From an uncultured Planctomycetales bacterium (GTDB lineage: Bacteria > Planctomycetota > Planctomycetia > Isosphaerales > Isosphaeraceae): DNA of 6,284 bases. Numbering within the stretch: the first letter of the stretch is position 1; the number at the start of each line of letters is the position of its first letter. The position numbers were made by a program, and so were the translations under genes. The stretch lies in assembly GCA_937997355.1 (NCBI GenBank), contig CALKTZ010000342.1, positions 1 through 6,284 on the forward strand, given 5' to 3'. Positions 1-6,133 of this stretch are shown in pieces. The notes beneath the pieces were generated by a model that saw only the letters and a program-made list of their open reading frames with translations, searched no databases and was not told the DNA's origin.

Positions 1-1
1 C

Positions 2-844
2 GCCAAGGGGATTCGCCTCCTCGCCACTCATCCGGGGGGGCTTGCCGACTACGACGTGACCCAGGGGGGGATGGACAGAATCACCTCGAATCTTCCGCCC
101 ATGATCGCGATCCCGACCACGGCCGGGACCGGTGCCGAAGCGGGACGAGGCGCACTCATTCAGATTGCCGGGACAGGCCGGAAGACGGCCATCCTGAGCC
201 CATTTCTCCTGCCGAGCACCGCGATTTGCGACCCCGACCTGACCCGGACCCTGCCGCCCGACCTGACCGCCGGGACCGGGATGGATGCGTTCGCCCACTG
301 CATGGAGAGCTATCTCTCCACGACCCTCCACCCGATCTGCGACGGGATCGCGGTCGAGGGATTGCGTCATATCTTCAAAGGGTTGGAGACGGCCGTCCGC
401 GATGGGAGCGATCAGGAAGCAAGGTCGGAGATGATGCTGGGGGCGTTGCTGGGGGGGATCAGCTTTCATAAGGGGCTCGGGGTGATCCACTCGCTTTCCC
501 ACGCACTCGGAGGCGAGGGGAGGGCGCATCACGGAACCCTCAACGCGATCCTCCTGCCCCATTCACTCCGATTCAACCGGCCCGCGGCCGAGGCGAGGAT
601 GACCGAACTCGCGGGGCGACTGGGCCTGGGACGCGGCGGAGACGCCCCCGGTCACCTCATCATCCTGGCCGAACTGATCCTGGCCCGGTTGCCCCTGCCG
701 AGACGACTCGGCCAGGTCGAAGGGTTGCGTCACGATCGGATCGCGCATTATGCCCAACTGGCGATGCTCGACCATTGCCATCGGACGAATCCACGGCCTT
801 GCACCCAGAAGGACCTGGAGGAACTCCTCGATCGAGCGTGGTGA
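2..844 (+). CDS. Iron-containing alcohol dehydrogenase, C-terminal part (5' end outside window)
   Basis: This is a group III Fe-dependent alcohol dehydrogenase, a family that oxidises or reduces alcohols and aldehydes with NAD(P) in the cytoplasm. The frame is open from base 2, so the gene starts left of the window. Visible residues, counted from base 2, include the conserved PTTAGTGAE stretch (38-46) of the nucleotide-binding region. The metal ligands are D95 and H99 in GMDAFAH, H163 in VIHSLSH, and H177 in HHGTLNAILLP. Their spacing (4 residues, then 14) matches E. coli FucO D196/H200/H263/H277, so all four ligands are present and roughly 100 N-terminal residues are missing. The C-terminus looks complete, ending DRAW-TGA. 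The usual TAGTGSE-VT-R segment reads AEAGRGALI, so substrate cannot be assigned. The next gene on this strand starts 133 bp downstream; the two could be co-transcribed, but nothing proves it. Family confidence is high; specificity is unknown. Confidence 0.93.
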   Translation, partial: AKGIRLLATHPGGLADYDVTQGGMDRITSNLPPMIAIPTTAGTGAEAGRGALIQIAGTGRKTAILSPFLLPSTAICDPDLTRTLPPDLTAGTGMDAFAHCMESYLSTTLHPICDGIAVEGLRHIFKGLETAVRDGSDQEARSEMMLGALLGGISFHKGLGVIHSLSHALGGEGRAHHGTLNAILLPHSLRFNRPAAEARMTELAGRLGLGRGGDAPGHLIILAELILARLPLPRRLGQVEGLRHDRIAHYAQLAMLDHCHRTNPRPCTQKDLEELLDRAW

Positions 845-962
845 TTGCGAGATCGCCTGCGATTTCTCCAACCGTTCGAATCTAGTGCTTGGTCGTTCCC
901 GGTCCTTCCAGCTGAGATTTCGGATGCAGCCTGAACAATGCTCGAATCACGTGTCGACCGTC

Positions 963-970
963 GGGGAAAG
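963..970 (+). promoter_or_regulatory. Probable ribosome binding site of the ferrochelatase gene
   Basis: GGGGAAAG lies 7 nt before ATG 978. A second purine run, GGGGGA at 972-977, abuts the ATG and is too close to act as a Shine-Dalgarno itself. This supports ATG 978 over the in-frame upstream starts. Confidence 0.45.
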
Positions 971-977
971 CGGGGGA

Positions 978-2045
978 ATGATCCCATACGACGCGATCTT
1001 GGTTGTGGGCTTCGGAGGACCGGAGCGGCGAGAGGACGTCATGCCGTTCCTGGAAACGGTCACTCGTGGGCGGAACATTCCCCGAGAGCGCTTGCTTGAG
1101 GTCGCCGCCCACTATGATCATTTCGGCGGGATCAGTCCGATCAATGGGCAGGTTCGAGATTTAATCGGTGCGTTACGCCCCGAGCTGGATCGTCGCGAGA
1201 TTCGACTTCCGATCTATTGGGGAAATCGCAACTGGCATCCGTTGCTGCCGGCAACGCTCCGCGAGATGACCGATGCCGGGGTCAAAAGAGCCCTCGCGCT
1301 CGTCCTGGCCGGCTTCAGCTCTTATTCGAGCTGTCGCCAATATCGAGAAGACATCGAGAATGCCCGGGAGGCCGTGGGGGTCGATGCCCCGCCCGTCGAC
1401 AAGATCCGGGTCTTTTACAACCATCCCGATTTCATCGCGGCCAATGCCGAGCGGGTCGCCTCGGCGCTCGATCGGTTCCCGGCCGAGACCCGGGAGAAAA
1501 TCCGGTTGGCGTTCACGGCGCACAGCATCCCGCTGTCGATGGCTCGAAACTGCGCGTATCAGGTCCAACTCGAAGAGACCGGTCGCCTGATCGCCGAGTC
1601 GTTGGGGATCGGTCGCGACCGCTGGGCCGTGGTTTATCAGAGCCGAAGCGGACGCCCCCAAGACCCCTGGCTTGAGCCCGACATCCTCGATCATCTCAAC
1701 GACCTCAAGAGCCGGGGCGTCGAGAACGTTGTGATCCATCCGGTCGGATTCCTCTCGGATCACATCGAGGTCCTGTTCGACCTGGATGAAGAGGCGAGGG
1801 ACCGTTGCCTGGAACTCGGCATCAGGATGATTCGCTCCCCTTCGGTCGGCACCCACCCCCGATTCGTGTCGATGCTCGCCGAATTGATCGAGGAGCGATT
1901 GCATCCCCACTCCCTCGTGAATCACCGGGCCGTAGGCGCGTTTGGCCCAGGTCATGACCTTTGCCCCCCGGATTGCTGCTTGCCTCCGCCCCGGCCTCCG
2001 ATCCCGGAAGAATCGCCGGCCAGATCCAGGCCGGCGCAACGCTAG
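978..2045 (+). CDS. hemH: Ferrochelatase (protoheme or coproporphyrin type), possibly Fe-S containing
   Basis: A 355-aa ferrochelatase that inserts Fe2+ into a porphyrin late in heme synthesis. Family marks in order: GFGGPE (11-16), VTRGR (28-32), HYDHFGGISPINGQ (45-58), YWGNRNW (80-86), SSYSSCRQYRED (114-125), TAHSIP with catalytic His182 (180-185), YQSRSG (220-225), PWLEPDI (230-236) and PVGFLSDHIEVLFDLD (255-270) with the conserved Glu264. The pattern resembles actinobacterial enzymes, many of which act on coproporphyrin III, so a coproporphyrin-dependent role (CpfC) is plausible. Cys119 occupies the CRQYRE site, and the tail has Cys329, Cys333 and Cys334; related actinobacterial enzymes bind a [2Fe-2S] cluster with an internal and C-terminal cysteines. 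A Pro/Arg-rich stretch follows. I chose ATG 978 because homology starts immediately (MIPYDAILVVGFGG) and GGGGAAAG lies 7 nt upstream. In-frame starts at 750 (inside the previous gene) and GTG 951 add no recognisable sequence. Confidence 0.94.
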   Translation: MIPYDAILVVGFGGPERREDVMPFLETVTRGRNIPRERLLEVAAHYDHFGGISPINGQVRDLIGALRPELDRREIRLPIYWGNRNWHPLLPATLREMTDAGVKRALALVLAGFSSYSSCRQYREDIENAREAVGVDAPPVDKIRVFYNHPDFIAANAERVASALDRFPAETREKIRLAFTAHSIPLSMARNCAYQVQLEETGRLIAESLGIGRDRWAVVYQSRSGRPQDPWLEPDILDHLNDLKSRGVENVVIHPVGFLSDHIEVLFDLDEEARDRCLELGIRMIRSPSVGTHPRFVSMLAELIEERLHPHSLVNHRAVGAFGPGHDLCPPDCCLPPPRPPIPEESPARSRPAQR

Positions 2046-2066
2046 ACGAAATGCGTCGCACGACTG

Positions 2067-2116
2067 AAAAAAGAGAACGCCGGAAGCTCCCAATCCTGGC
2101 GGCTCCCGGCGTTCTC
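2067..2116 (-). terminator. Rho-independent terminator of the hydrolase gene, between convergent genes
   Basis: GAGAACGCCGG (2073-2083) and CCGGCGTTCTC (2106-2116) form a perfect 11-bp inverted repeat around a 22-nt loop. Read on the minus strand, the stem is followed at once by six T (complement of AAAAAA at 2067-2072), the classic intrinsic-terminator layout for the hydrolase gene, whose stop is 28 bp before the stem. On the plus strand the stem is followed by GTGATTTGG, with little T-tract, so termination of ferrochelatase transcripts there would be weaker. Confidence 0.8.
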
Positions 2117-2143
2117 GTGATTTGGCGGATGACGAAGCGTCGG

Positions 2144-2941
2144 TCAGAGCGGGGTTTCGGTGGTGCAATGCTTCATGATCCAGGTGTCGACATCGGCGAG
2201 CATCGGCGACGTCGGCCGATTGGCCGAAGGATACGCCTGGAAGGCGACCCCCAGCCCCCCCGCGCGAAGACCCGCGATGTCTCGCTTCGCGTTCTCAAGC
2301 GGAACCCGAGAATTCCAGGCTCCATGAACGGCCAGGACGGGGAGTTGCCGACAATCCTTGAGCCGCCCGAGCGGCCGAAAGCCCTGCGGTAGCCAACCAT
2401 TGATGGCGACCACGCCCGCGAATCGCTCCGGATAGGTGAGTCCCAGCCGGTAAGCAACCGCCGCCCCCTCGCCGGACCCGACCAGGAAGATCCGCTCGGA
2501 ATGAACATGGACGAGCCGGCGTGTCCGTCGAATCGCGGTGAAAATCGATTCTTCGAGCTTCGCCAGCGGATCCGGTTCGGTGTCGTGGAGGGCCTTGTGA
2601 ACGATTTCCGCCTCGGACTCTCGTCTCGAATGGTGGTGACGAGATTTCGAAGAATCGGGCCGGTCGAAGGCCGAACCCCAGTCGTAACCGATGAGCCGAT
2701 CGCGCTTGATCACCTCCTCGGGGCCGCGCAGGGCGAGCGCGACGTAGTTTCGCCAGCTCACCGACGGCATCGAACGAACGAGCTGATCCTCATTGGCCCC
2801 TCGGCCGTGGAAGAGGACGAGGAGGGGATAAGCATAATTCGGCTCATACTGCCGGGGGATGAATCGGACTTCTACTAAGGAATCCGGCTTGGTCGCCGAG
2901 GCGGATGAAGTCAAGGGTGCATTCAGCCGGTCATCTGTCAT
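2144..2941 (-). CDS. Alpha/beta-hydrolase of the predicted esterase/carboxylesterase type, possible pseudoenzyme
   Basis: A 265-aa alpha/beta-hydrolase-fold protein resembling the phospholipase/carboxylesterase and PHB-depolymerase-like esterases. It shows the strand and oxyanion loop PLLVLFHGRGANED (39-52), a nucleophile elbow VGSGEG with Ser156 (154-159), and the late strand LPVLAVHG (200-207). At the usual acid site (HGxxDxxVP) it reads HGAWNSRVP, giving Asn210. At the usual histidine site (YPxGHxxxxxMLxDVxxW) it reads YPSANRPTSPMLADVDTW, giving Asn241. Two of three expected triad residues are therefore replaced, each by a codon (AAT) one base from Asp or His. A His/Arg/Glu-rich, probably flexible insert (RHHHSRRESE, 101-110) precedes the helix before the nucleophile. 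No signal peptide or membrane segment is visible, so it is likely cytoplasmic. Start ATG 2941 has AGGGGAGA 9 nt upstream. The fold is secure; activity and substrate are unknown. Confidence 0.85.
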   Translation of the reverse strand: MTDDRLNAPLTSSASATKPDSLVEVRFIPRQYEPNYAYPLLVLFHGRGANEDQLVRSMPSVSWRNYVALALRGPEEVIKRDRLIGYDWGSAFDRPDSSKSRHHHSRRESEAEIVHKALHDTEPDPLAKLEESIFTAIRRTRRLVHVHSERIFLVGSGEGAAVAYRLGLTYPERFAGVVAINGWLPQGFRPLGRLKDCRQLPVLAVHGAWNSRVPLENAKRDIAGLRAGGLGVAFQAYPSANRPTSPMLADVDTWIMKHCTTETPL

Positions 2942-2950
2942 CGCGAGGAA

Positions 2951-2958
2951 TCTCCCCT
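2951..2958 (-). promoter_or_regulatory. Ribosome binding site of the hydrolase gene
   Basis: AGGGGAGA on the minus strand, 9 nt before the ATG at 2941, supports that start. Confidence 0.6.
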
Positions 2959-3254
2959 GGCGACGGTGCTTGGCAGCCGATCGGTGTCAATTGAACCTGG
3001 CCCACGATCGCTCACGCAATTGTCCGCGGCTTGCCTTGGCAGGCCCGTTCAGTTTTGCAAAGCATAGCCACGATCTTACCGCTCTTCAACAAATCGCCTA
3101 GTTAATTTCAATTTTGGCTCAAGATCTTCGCGAAGGAAGCCGAAGAGACAAGAATTTGACGGAAATTCCTTGGAATATAGTAGATAAGCGTCCTGCGAAG
3201 AATGGATTAATATTCACTGTGCGGATAATTTGAGTAAAATGTATTGATTGTATG

Positions 3255-3288
3255 GATTGTCTGCTTCCAATAAATTGGGCAGTCAATC
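3255..3288 (-). terminator. Stem-loop directly after the CARDB gene, likely terminator
   Basis: GATTGTCTGC (3255-3264) and GCAGTCAATC (3279-3288) pair as a 10-bp stem with one mismatch. Inside it CCAA (3267-3270) and TTGG (3275-3278) extend the pairing around a TAAA loop, with a 2-nt bulge. On the minus strand the structure begins at the base after the TGA stop. There is no immediate T-tract, only TTTT some 15-20 nt further on, so termination could be weak; an mRNA 3'-end stabiliser is the alternative. Confidence 0.5.
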
Positions 3289-4785
3289 TCACAGGTATTT
3301 CTTGAGGAATTTCCCGACGTCGCTCGGGAAGACCGTGAGCTTGTGCAGGACGCTGTTGTCGGTCTTCTTGACGGCCTTGTGGTAGAGCTTTCTCGGCTTG
3401 CCGTTTGCGGTTTTGGCCGGGGTCGTCGGGGTCGCAACCGCGACGCTCTTCCCATTGGTTTGGAGGATTCGGAGCGTCATCGGGGCCGACTGGGTGCTGT
3501 TGTTGGTTTTGACCGGTTCGTCGACCACGTTTTCAGGATCGACGACCACGGCGATCCGCGCCTTGCCAACGCTATTCAGGGAAAGCCCGGCGGGAATTCG
3601 CGAGGGAAGTTGGATCGACTGGACGATCTGCTGGTCGTAACCGGCCTTGAGTCCGGGGACGATCGCCTGGCCGAGGAAGATGCTGTTATTCAGCGAGCCC
3701 GAGGCCCCGACAAGCAGGAAGAAGACGCGGAACTGGGTTGCGTCGGCTGCCCCGATATTCTGGATGGTGGTCGTCACCTGGAGCGGCTGTCCCCAGGTCA
3801 GCGTATTGACCGACGTCGTCAGGGTCGATGCCGCGAGGTCGGCGCGTGGTCCCGGAGCCGGGTTCGTCGTCCCGCTCGGCAAGATTCGGATGCCGACCTG
3901 GTCGAGGTTGGTCCCCTGGGTCACGACGTGGGGATAGGCCTGATTGGTGATATAATCCGCATCCTCGACGAGGGAGAGAGCGAACGAAGTGCCCCCGGAC
4001 AGGTCGGAAGGGGGGATCGAGGGGAGCGTGATCTCCTGCACGATGTTCGCGGATTGATAAGCGGCGATCGCGGGGATGGCCAGGTCGGCGATCGTGACAT
4101 CCGAATCCCCCCCCATCGTGCCGCCGATCGGCGTCAGCACGAGGCGGGCCCGGGTCGCCGGAGCATCGCCCGCTCCGTTATTTTGGATCTGCGCGGTGAC
4201 CGTGATCGTGTTCCCCCAGACGACATCCGTCGAGGAGATCGAGAGCGTGCTGCCGACCAGCTTGGCCGGTGCGTGAGGAGCGATTGTGACGGCGGAGATA
4301 TCGTAGCCCAGGCCGACACCCTGATTGTTTCGATCGTTCGATTCCCTGACGGCCTTTTCGGGGTCAACCTTCAAGGAGACATAGAGCGTGTTGGAACTCC
4401 CCATCCCCGGCAGTGCCGAGGAAGGAAGCTTGATGGTGGTATTGAACGGGACGCTCTGATTCTTCCCCAGTCCCGCGGGAATCGTGATGTCGCCGACCTT
4501 CACGGCGTACCTTCCGGCCGTGGCGGAAGACGAGACGTAGATCCCCACATGGAACGGGACGTTCGCCGTCCCTCGCCCTTGATTCGTGATCTGCCCGTTG
4601 GCCTGGATGGTATCGTTCAGATCGGCCGTCTGGGTGGTGTAGAACTTCGAGGCGACCAGATCGGGCAGGCCGCGAGCGACCGTCGAGAGCATCTCGCGGC
4701 TCTCGAGCGAATCGAACCTGAGGATCACTGGTCCGCGCCCCCAGGCGCGGCGGCGACCGGCTGCGCGGCGATCATGGGACGGCAT
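3289..4785 (-). CDS. CARDB-repeat surface protein with LEPR-XLL-like N-terminus
   Basis: A 498-aa protein, probably exported or envelope-associated. The basic start (RRAAGRRRAWGR) runs into RFDSLESREMLST (23-35), matching the LExRxxLS type of N-terminal motif frequent in planctomycete extracellular proteins; no conventional long hydrophobic signal sequence is visible. Three CARDB-like beta-sandwich modules follow: about 41-170 (PDLVASKFY, VDPEKAVRESNDRNNQ), 174-302 (KLVGSTLSIS, VVWGNTITVTAQIQNNGAGDAPATR) and 315-440 (DLAASTLTTS, LTWGQPLQVTTTIQNIGAADAT, VDPENVVDEPVKTNN). The repeated W-G-x-x-(I/L)-x-V-T-x-x-IQN core and the closing D-P-E-x-x-V-x-E-x-x-x-x-NN signature are typical of CARDB, an adhesion-related fold. 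The last ~60 residues are basic and rich in Ser, Thr and Lys, ending KFLKKYL; there is no dockerin, PEP-CTERM or LPXTG signal. AAGGAGGAGGG just upstream fixes ATG 4785. No catalytic domain is seen, so a binding or structural role is inferred. Confidence 0.88.
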   Translation of the reverse strand: MPSHDRRAAGRRRAWGRGPVILRFDSLESREMLSTVARGLPDLVASKFYTTQTADLNDTIQANGQITNQGRGTANVPFHVGIYVSSSATAGRYAVKVGDITIPAGLGKNQSVPFNTTIKLPSSALPGMGSSNTLYVSLKVDPEKAVRESNDRNNQGVGLGYDISAVTIAPHAPAKLVGSTLSISSTDVVWGNTITVTAQIQNNGAGDAPATRARLVLTPIGGTMGGDSDVTIADLAIPAIAAYQSANIVQEITLPSIPPSDLSGGTSFALSLVEDADYITNQAYPHVVTQGTNLDQVGIRILPSGTTNPAPGPRADLAASTLTTSVNTLTWGQPLQVTTTIQNIGAADATQFRVFFLLVGASGSLNNSIFLGQAIVPGLKAGYDQQIVQSIQLPSRIPAGLSLNSVGKARIAVVVDPENVVDEPVKTNNSTQSAPMTLRILQTNGKSVAVATPTTPAKTANGKPRKLYHKAVKKTDNSVLHKLTVFPSDVGKFLKKYL

Positions 4786-5134
4786 CGGAACCCTCCTCCT
4801 TGAGAGTACGACGGTGTCATCCTCGGTCAGGGATCGATCTGCCGACTCGGGACGGGCCTTCGGCCGGTCACAAGACGGGCATCATCGGACTCGACGGCGG
4901 ATGTCTCGTTTTTTCATGCCCCAATCCTGGGGTTGTAGGGACATTAACGATCGATCGAAAGTCGGTCAAGTCCGGCTGCTCGTCCTTCCGGGCGTCTCGA
5001 TCCTCGGCTCATGCCCTAACTTCAAATCTTCCAACGATCTGTCGAATTTTGTCCGCGTGAGCCGCCTGTTCGAATGCGAGAATGAATGCTCCAGATCCCT
5101 CCGGGTTCCGGAGCGATCGTGGCGGGCCGGGAGA
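4786..5134. other. Intergenic region between two co-oriented surface-protein genes
   Basis: No convincing gene lies here. Just past the stop of the 5135-5878 gene is a 6-bp stem CTCCGG/CCGGAG with a 3-nt loop (5099-5113) but no T-tract, at best a weak terminator. A second small hairpin CCCCA-ATCC-TGGGG lies at 4919-4932. A possible minus-strand promoter for the CARDB gene is TTGACC (4969 to 4964) and GTTAAT (4948 to 4943), 15 nt apart; this is speculative because planctomycete promoters are poorly conserved. CGATCGATCG at 4948-4957 is a 10-bp palindrome. The 349-bp spacing suggests the CARDB gene has its own promoter. Confidence 0.4.
4791..4801 (-). promoter_or_regulatory. Strong ribosome binding site of the CARDB gene
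   Basis: AAGGAGGAGGG on the minus strand ends 5 nt before ATG 4785, with the AAGGAGG core 9 nt away. It is an unusually full match to the anti-Shine-Dalgarno sequence, suggesting efficient translation, and it settles the start. Confidence 0.75.
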
Positions 5135-5878
5135 TCAGGGGCCGATCGGCTGGGGGGCGGTTCCATCGAATTGGCTCATGAATGCGGGGACCGATAAGCC
5201 AGAACCCGGTAACGATCGCCAGCTCGGCATCCCGGGCTTGGTTTGCATCATATAGGCCCAATGGCCGATTTGAACCGTTTGACTCGGCGAAGTGAACATC
5301 TGATTTTCCATGCTCCAGCGATGGCCTTTCCGGACCATCTTGCCGAAGCCCTCCGTCACGGCGGGGCTTGAACTTCCCCCAGTCGACGTGAACGTGAGGA
5401 GGATCGATCCCTCGGGAGTAATCGAACCGACGAGCGATGAGGAGGTTGCCGAACCCGAACCGATCTGAGTGACCGTCTTACCCCAGAAGTAGCCGTTCCG
5501 ATAGCCGGTGATGTGGTAGACCGTCTGGTCGCTCACGGGGGCCAGGGTTCCGGTGGAGCTGTTGAACAAGGTCGCGCTCAAATTCTTGGTCGGGACGTAC
5601 CAGTAGGTATTCACCAGCCAGGACCAGCGCCTCGACGTGGGGGCGACCGTTTGATTGTTCTTGCCATGGTTCTGGAGATGGGAGAAATGCCGGTTTGCCC
5701 CGCCCTGAGACTGCGGGGCGTGGTTCGACCTGTGGGAAGCCTGGGCAAGATTCCTGACGACCGCCGGAGCATGAGACCGAGGAACGACGCCGACGGTACT
5801 CAACGCGAGCCTCTCTTCGAGCATGAAGTGGCTGCCGAGGGGCGTCTGAAGTCTCGTTCGTCTGAAGTTCCGGCCCAT
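5135..5878 (-). CDS. Uncharacterised secreted/surface protein with LEPR-XLL-like N-terminus
   Basis: A 247-aa protein I do not recognise by domain. The N-terminus is basic (MGRNFRRTR) and carries HFMLEERLALSTVG (18-31), the same LExRxxLS-type motif as the CARDB protein on the same strand, so a shared export or surface-targeting route is inferred. Residues ~32-84 are a low-complexity linker rich in His, Asn, Gln and Ser. From ~85 comes a compact beta-rich domain with many aromatics: RRWSWLVNTYWYVP, DQTVYHITGY, GYFWGKTVTQIG, GSITPEGSILLTF, then ENQMF, IGHWAYMMQTKPG and a Pro/Gly-rich end APQPIGP. No cysteine and no catalytic motif stand out. The frame also opens further upstream at a TTG (5944), giving 269 aa. 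I prefer ATG 5878 because AGAAGGGG lies 7 nt before it and the motif then falls near residue 20. A divergent sigma factor lies upstream. Confidence 0.75.
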   Translation of the reverse strand: MGRNFRRTRLQTPLGSHFMLEERLALSTVGVVPRSHAPAVVRNLAQASHRSNHAPQSQGGANRHFSHLQNHGKNNQTVAPTSRRWSWLVNTYWYVPTKNLSATLFNSSTGTLAPVSDQTVYHITGYRNGYFWGKTVTQIGSGSATSSSLVGSITPEGSILLTFTSTGGSSSPAVTEGFGKMVRKGHRWSMENQMFTSPSQTVQIGHWAYMMQTKPGMPSWRSLPGSGLSVPAFMSQFDGTAPQPIGP

Positions 5879-5885
5879 CCGTTTT

Positions 5886-5893
5886 CCCCTTCT
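5886..5893 (-). promoter_or_regulatory. Ribosome binding site deciding ATG 5878
   Basis: AGAAGGGG on the minus strand, 7 nt before ATG 5878, outcompetes the in-frame TTG at 5944, before which I see no good Shine-Dalgarno sequence. Confidence 0.6.
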
Positions 5894-6062
5894 CAACGCA
5901 GTGGATGCGAATCGTTGCTGAAGGGAATTTAGGATATCCTCCAAGATTGAGGCAACTGGCCGATCTGGGAATGAACCGCCCCGGTCGCACGGGCCGGCTG
6001 TACGACAAATCCGACAAAGCGCAGTCCCGGAGAAAATTTTCGATCGCCCGGAATCAAACCGG

Positions 6063-6083
6063 TCTTTCCTCGCACTGGAAAGA
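6063..6083 (+). repeat. Inverted repeat upstream of the sigma-factor gene
   Basis: TCTTTCC, a 7-nt spacer, then GGAAAGA: a perfect 7-bp dyad about 50 bp before the proposed start. It could be an operator or a leader hairpin; function is not shown. Confidence 0.35.
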
Positions 6084-6118
6084 GTGAAGTTGCGTGTTCA
6101 GTCCGCCTTGCCGGGATC

Positions 6119-6124
6119 GAGGAG
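6119..6124 (+). promoter_or_regulatory. Ribosome binding site of the sigma-factor gene, supports a TTG start
   Basis: GAGGAG ends 9 nt before TTG 6134, an ideal distance, but 24 nt before the next in-frame ATG (6149), which is too far. Confidence 0.55.
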
Positions 6125-6133
6125 TCCGCGCCT

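Larger units (their letters stand above)
2942..3288. other. Intergenic region, partly AT-rich, no gene seen
   Basis: It holds the leader of the hydrolase gene on the left and the 3' flank of the CARDB gene on the right. A hairpin GGCTTGCC-TT-GGCAGGCC (3028-3045, one G-T pair) and a perfect palindrome CTTCGCGAAG (3126-3135) are present. A TTGACA-like box on the minus strand (2990 to 2985) has no convincing -10 partner. By hand count, 3181-3300 contain 43 G/C of 120, far below the flanking genes. ORFs crossing it have no recognisable protein content. A small RNA or regulatory leader is possible but unsupported. Confidence 0.55.
5879..6133. other. Divergent promoter region between surface-protein and sigma-factor genes
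   Basis: Transcription of both flanking genes should start in these 255 bp. A weak minus-strand promoter match is TTGCCT...TAAATT (about 5962 to 5933). Upstream of the sigma gene lies a perfect 7-bp inverted repeat TCTTTCC/GGAAAGA with a 7-nt loop (6063-6083), and AAAATTTT at 6033-6040. I see no tRNA or small gene. Confidence 0.4.

Noticed and set aside
750..977. N-terminal extension of the ferrochelatase from ATG 750
   Set aside because: It overlaps the alcohol dehydrogenase coding end by 95 bp, shows no homology, and ferrochelatase similarity begins right at ATG 978.
1173..2168. 331-aa open frame on the minus strand
   Set aside because: It is antisense to the clear ferrochelatase and runs through the terminator; no protein family features.
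2501..2878. 125-aa open frame on the plus strand
   Set aside because: Shadow of the hydrolase gene; no domain or good start context.
2962..2990. TTGACA-like minus-strand promoter ahead of the hydrolase gene
   Set aside because: The hexamer 17 nt downstream is ACCGTC, which does not resemble a -10 box.
3343..4803. 486-aa open frame on the plus strand
   Set aside because: It is antisense to the CARDB gene and reads as Arg/Gly/Asp-rich sequence without domains. The minus strand has a strong RBS and recognisable repeats.
2089..4930. Shared 11-mer CCCAATCCTGG at 2089-2099 and 4920-4930
   Set aside because: Several repeated 11-mers are expected by chance in a window of this size, and the contexts differ.
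4800..5197. Two overlapping plus-strand open frames of 86 and 127 aa
   Set aside because: Low-complexity Arg/Ser composition, overlapping each other in different frames, without RBS or recognisable content.
5879..5944. 22-residue extension of the 5135-5878 gene from TTG 5944
   Set aside because: The TTG lacks a visible RBS, and ATG 5878 has AGAAGGGG at 7 nt. The choice is not fully certain.
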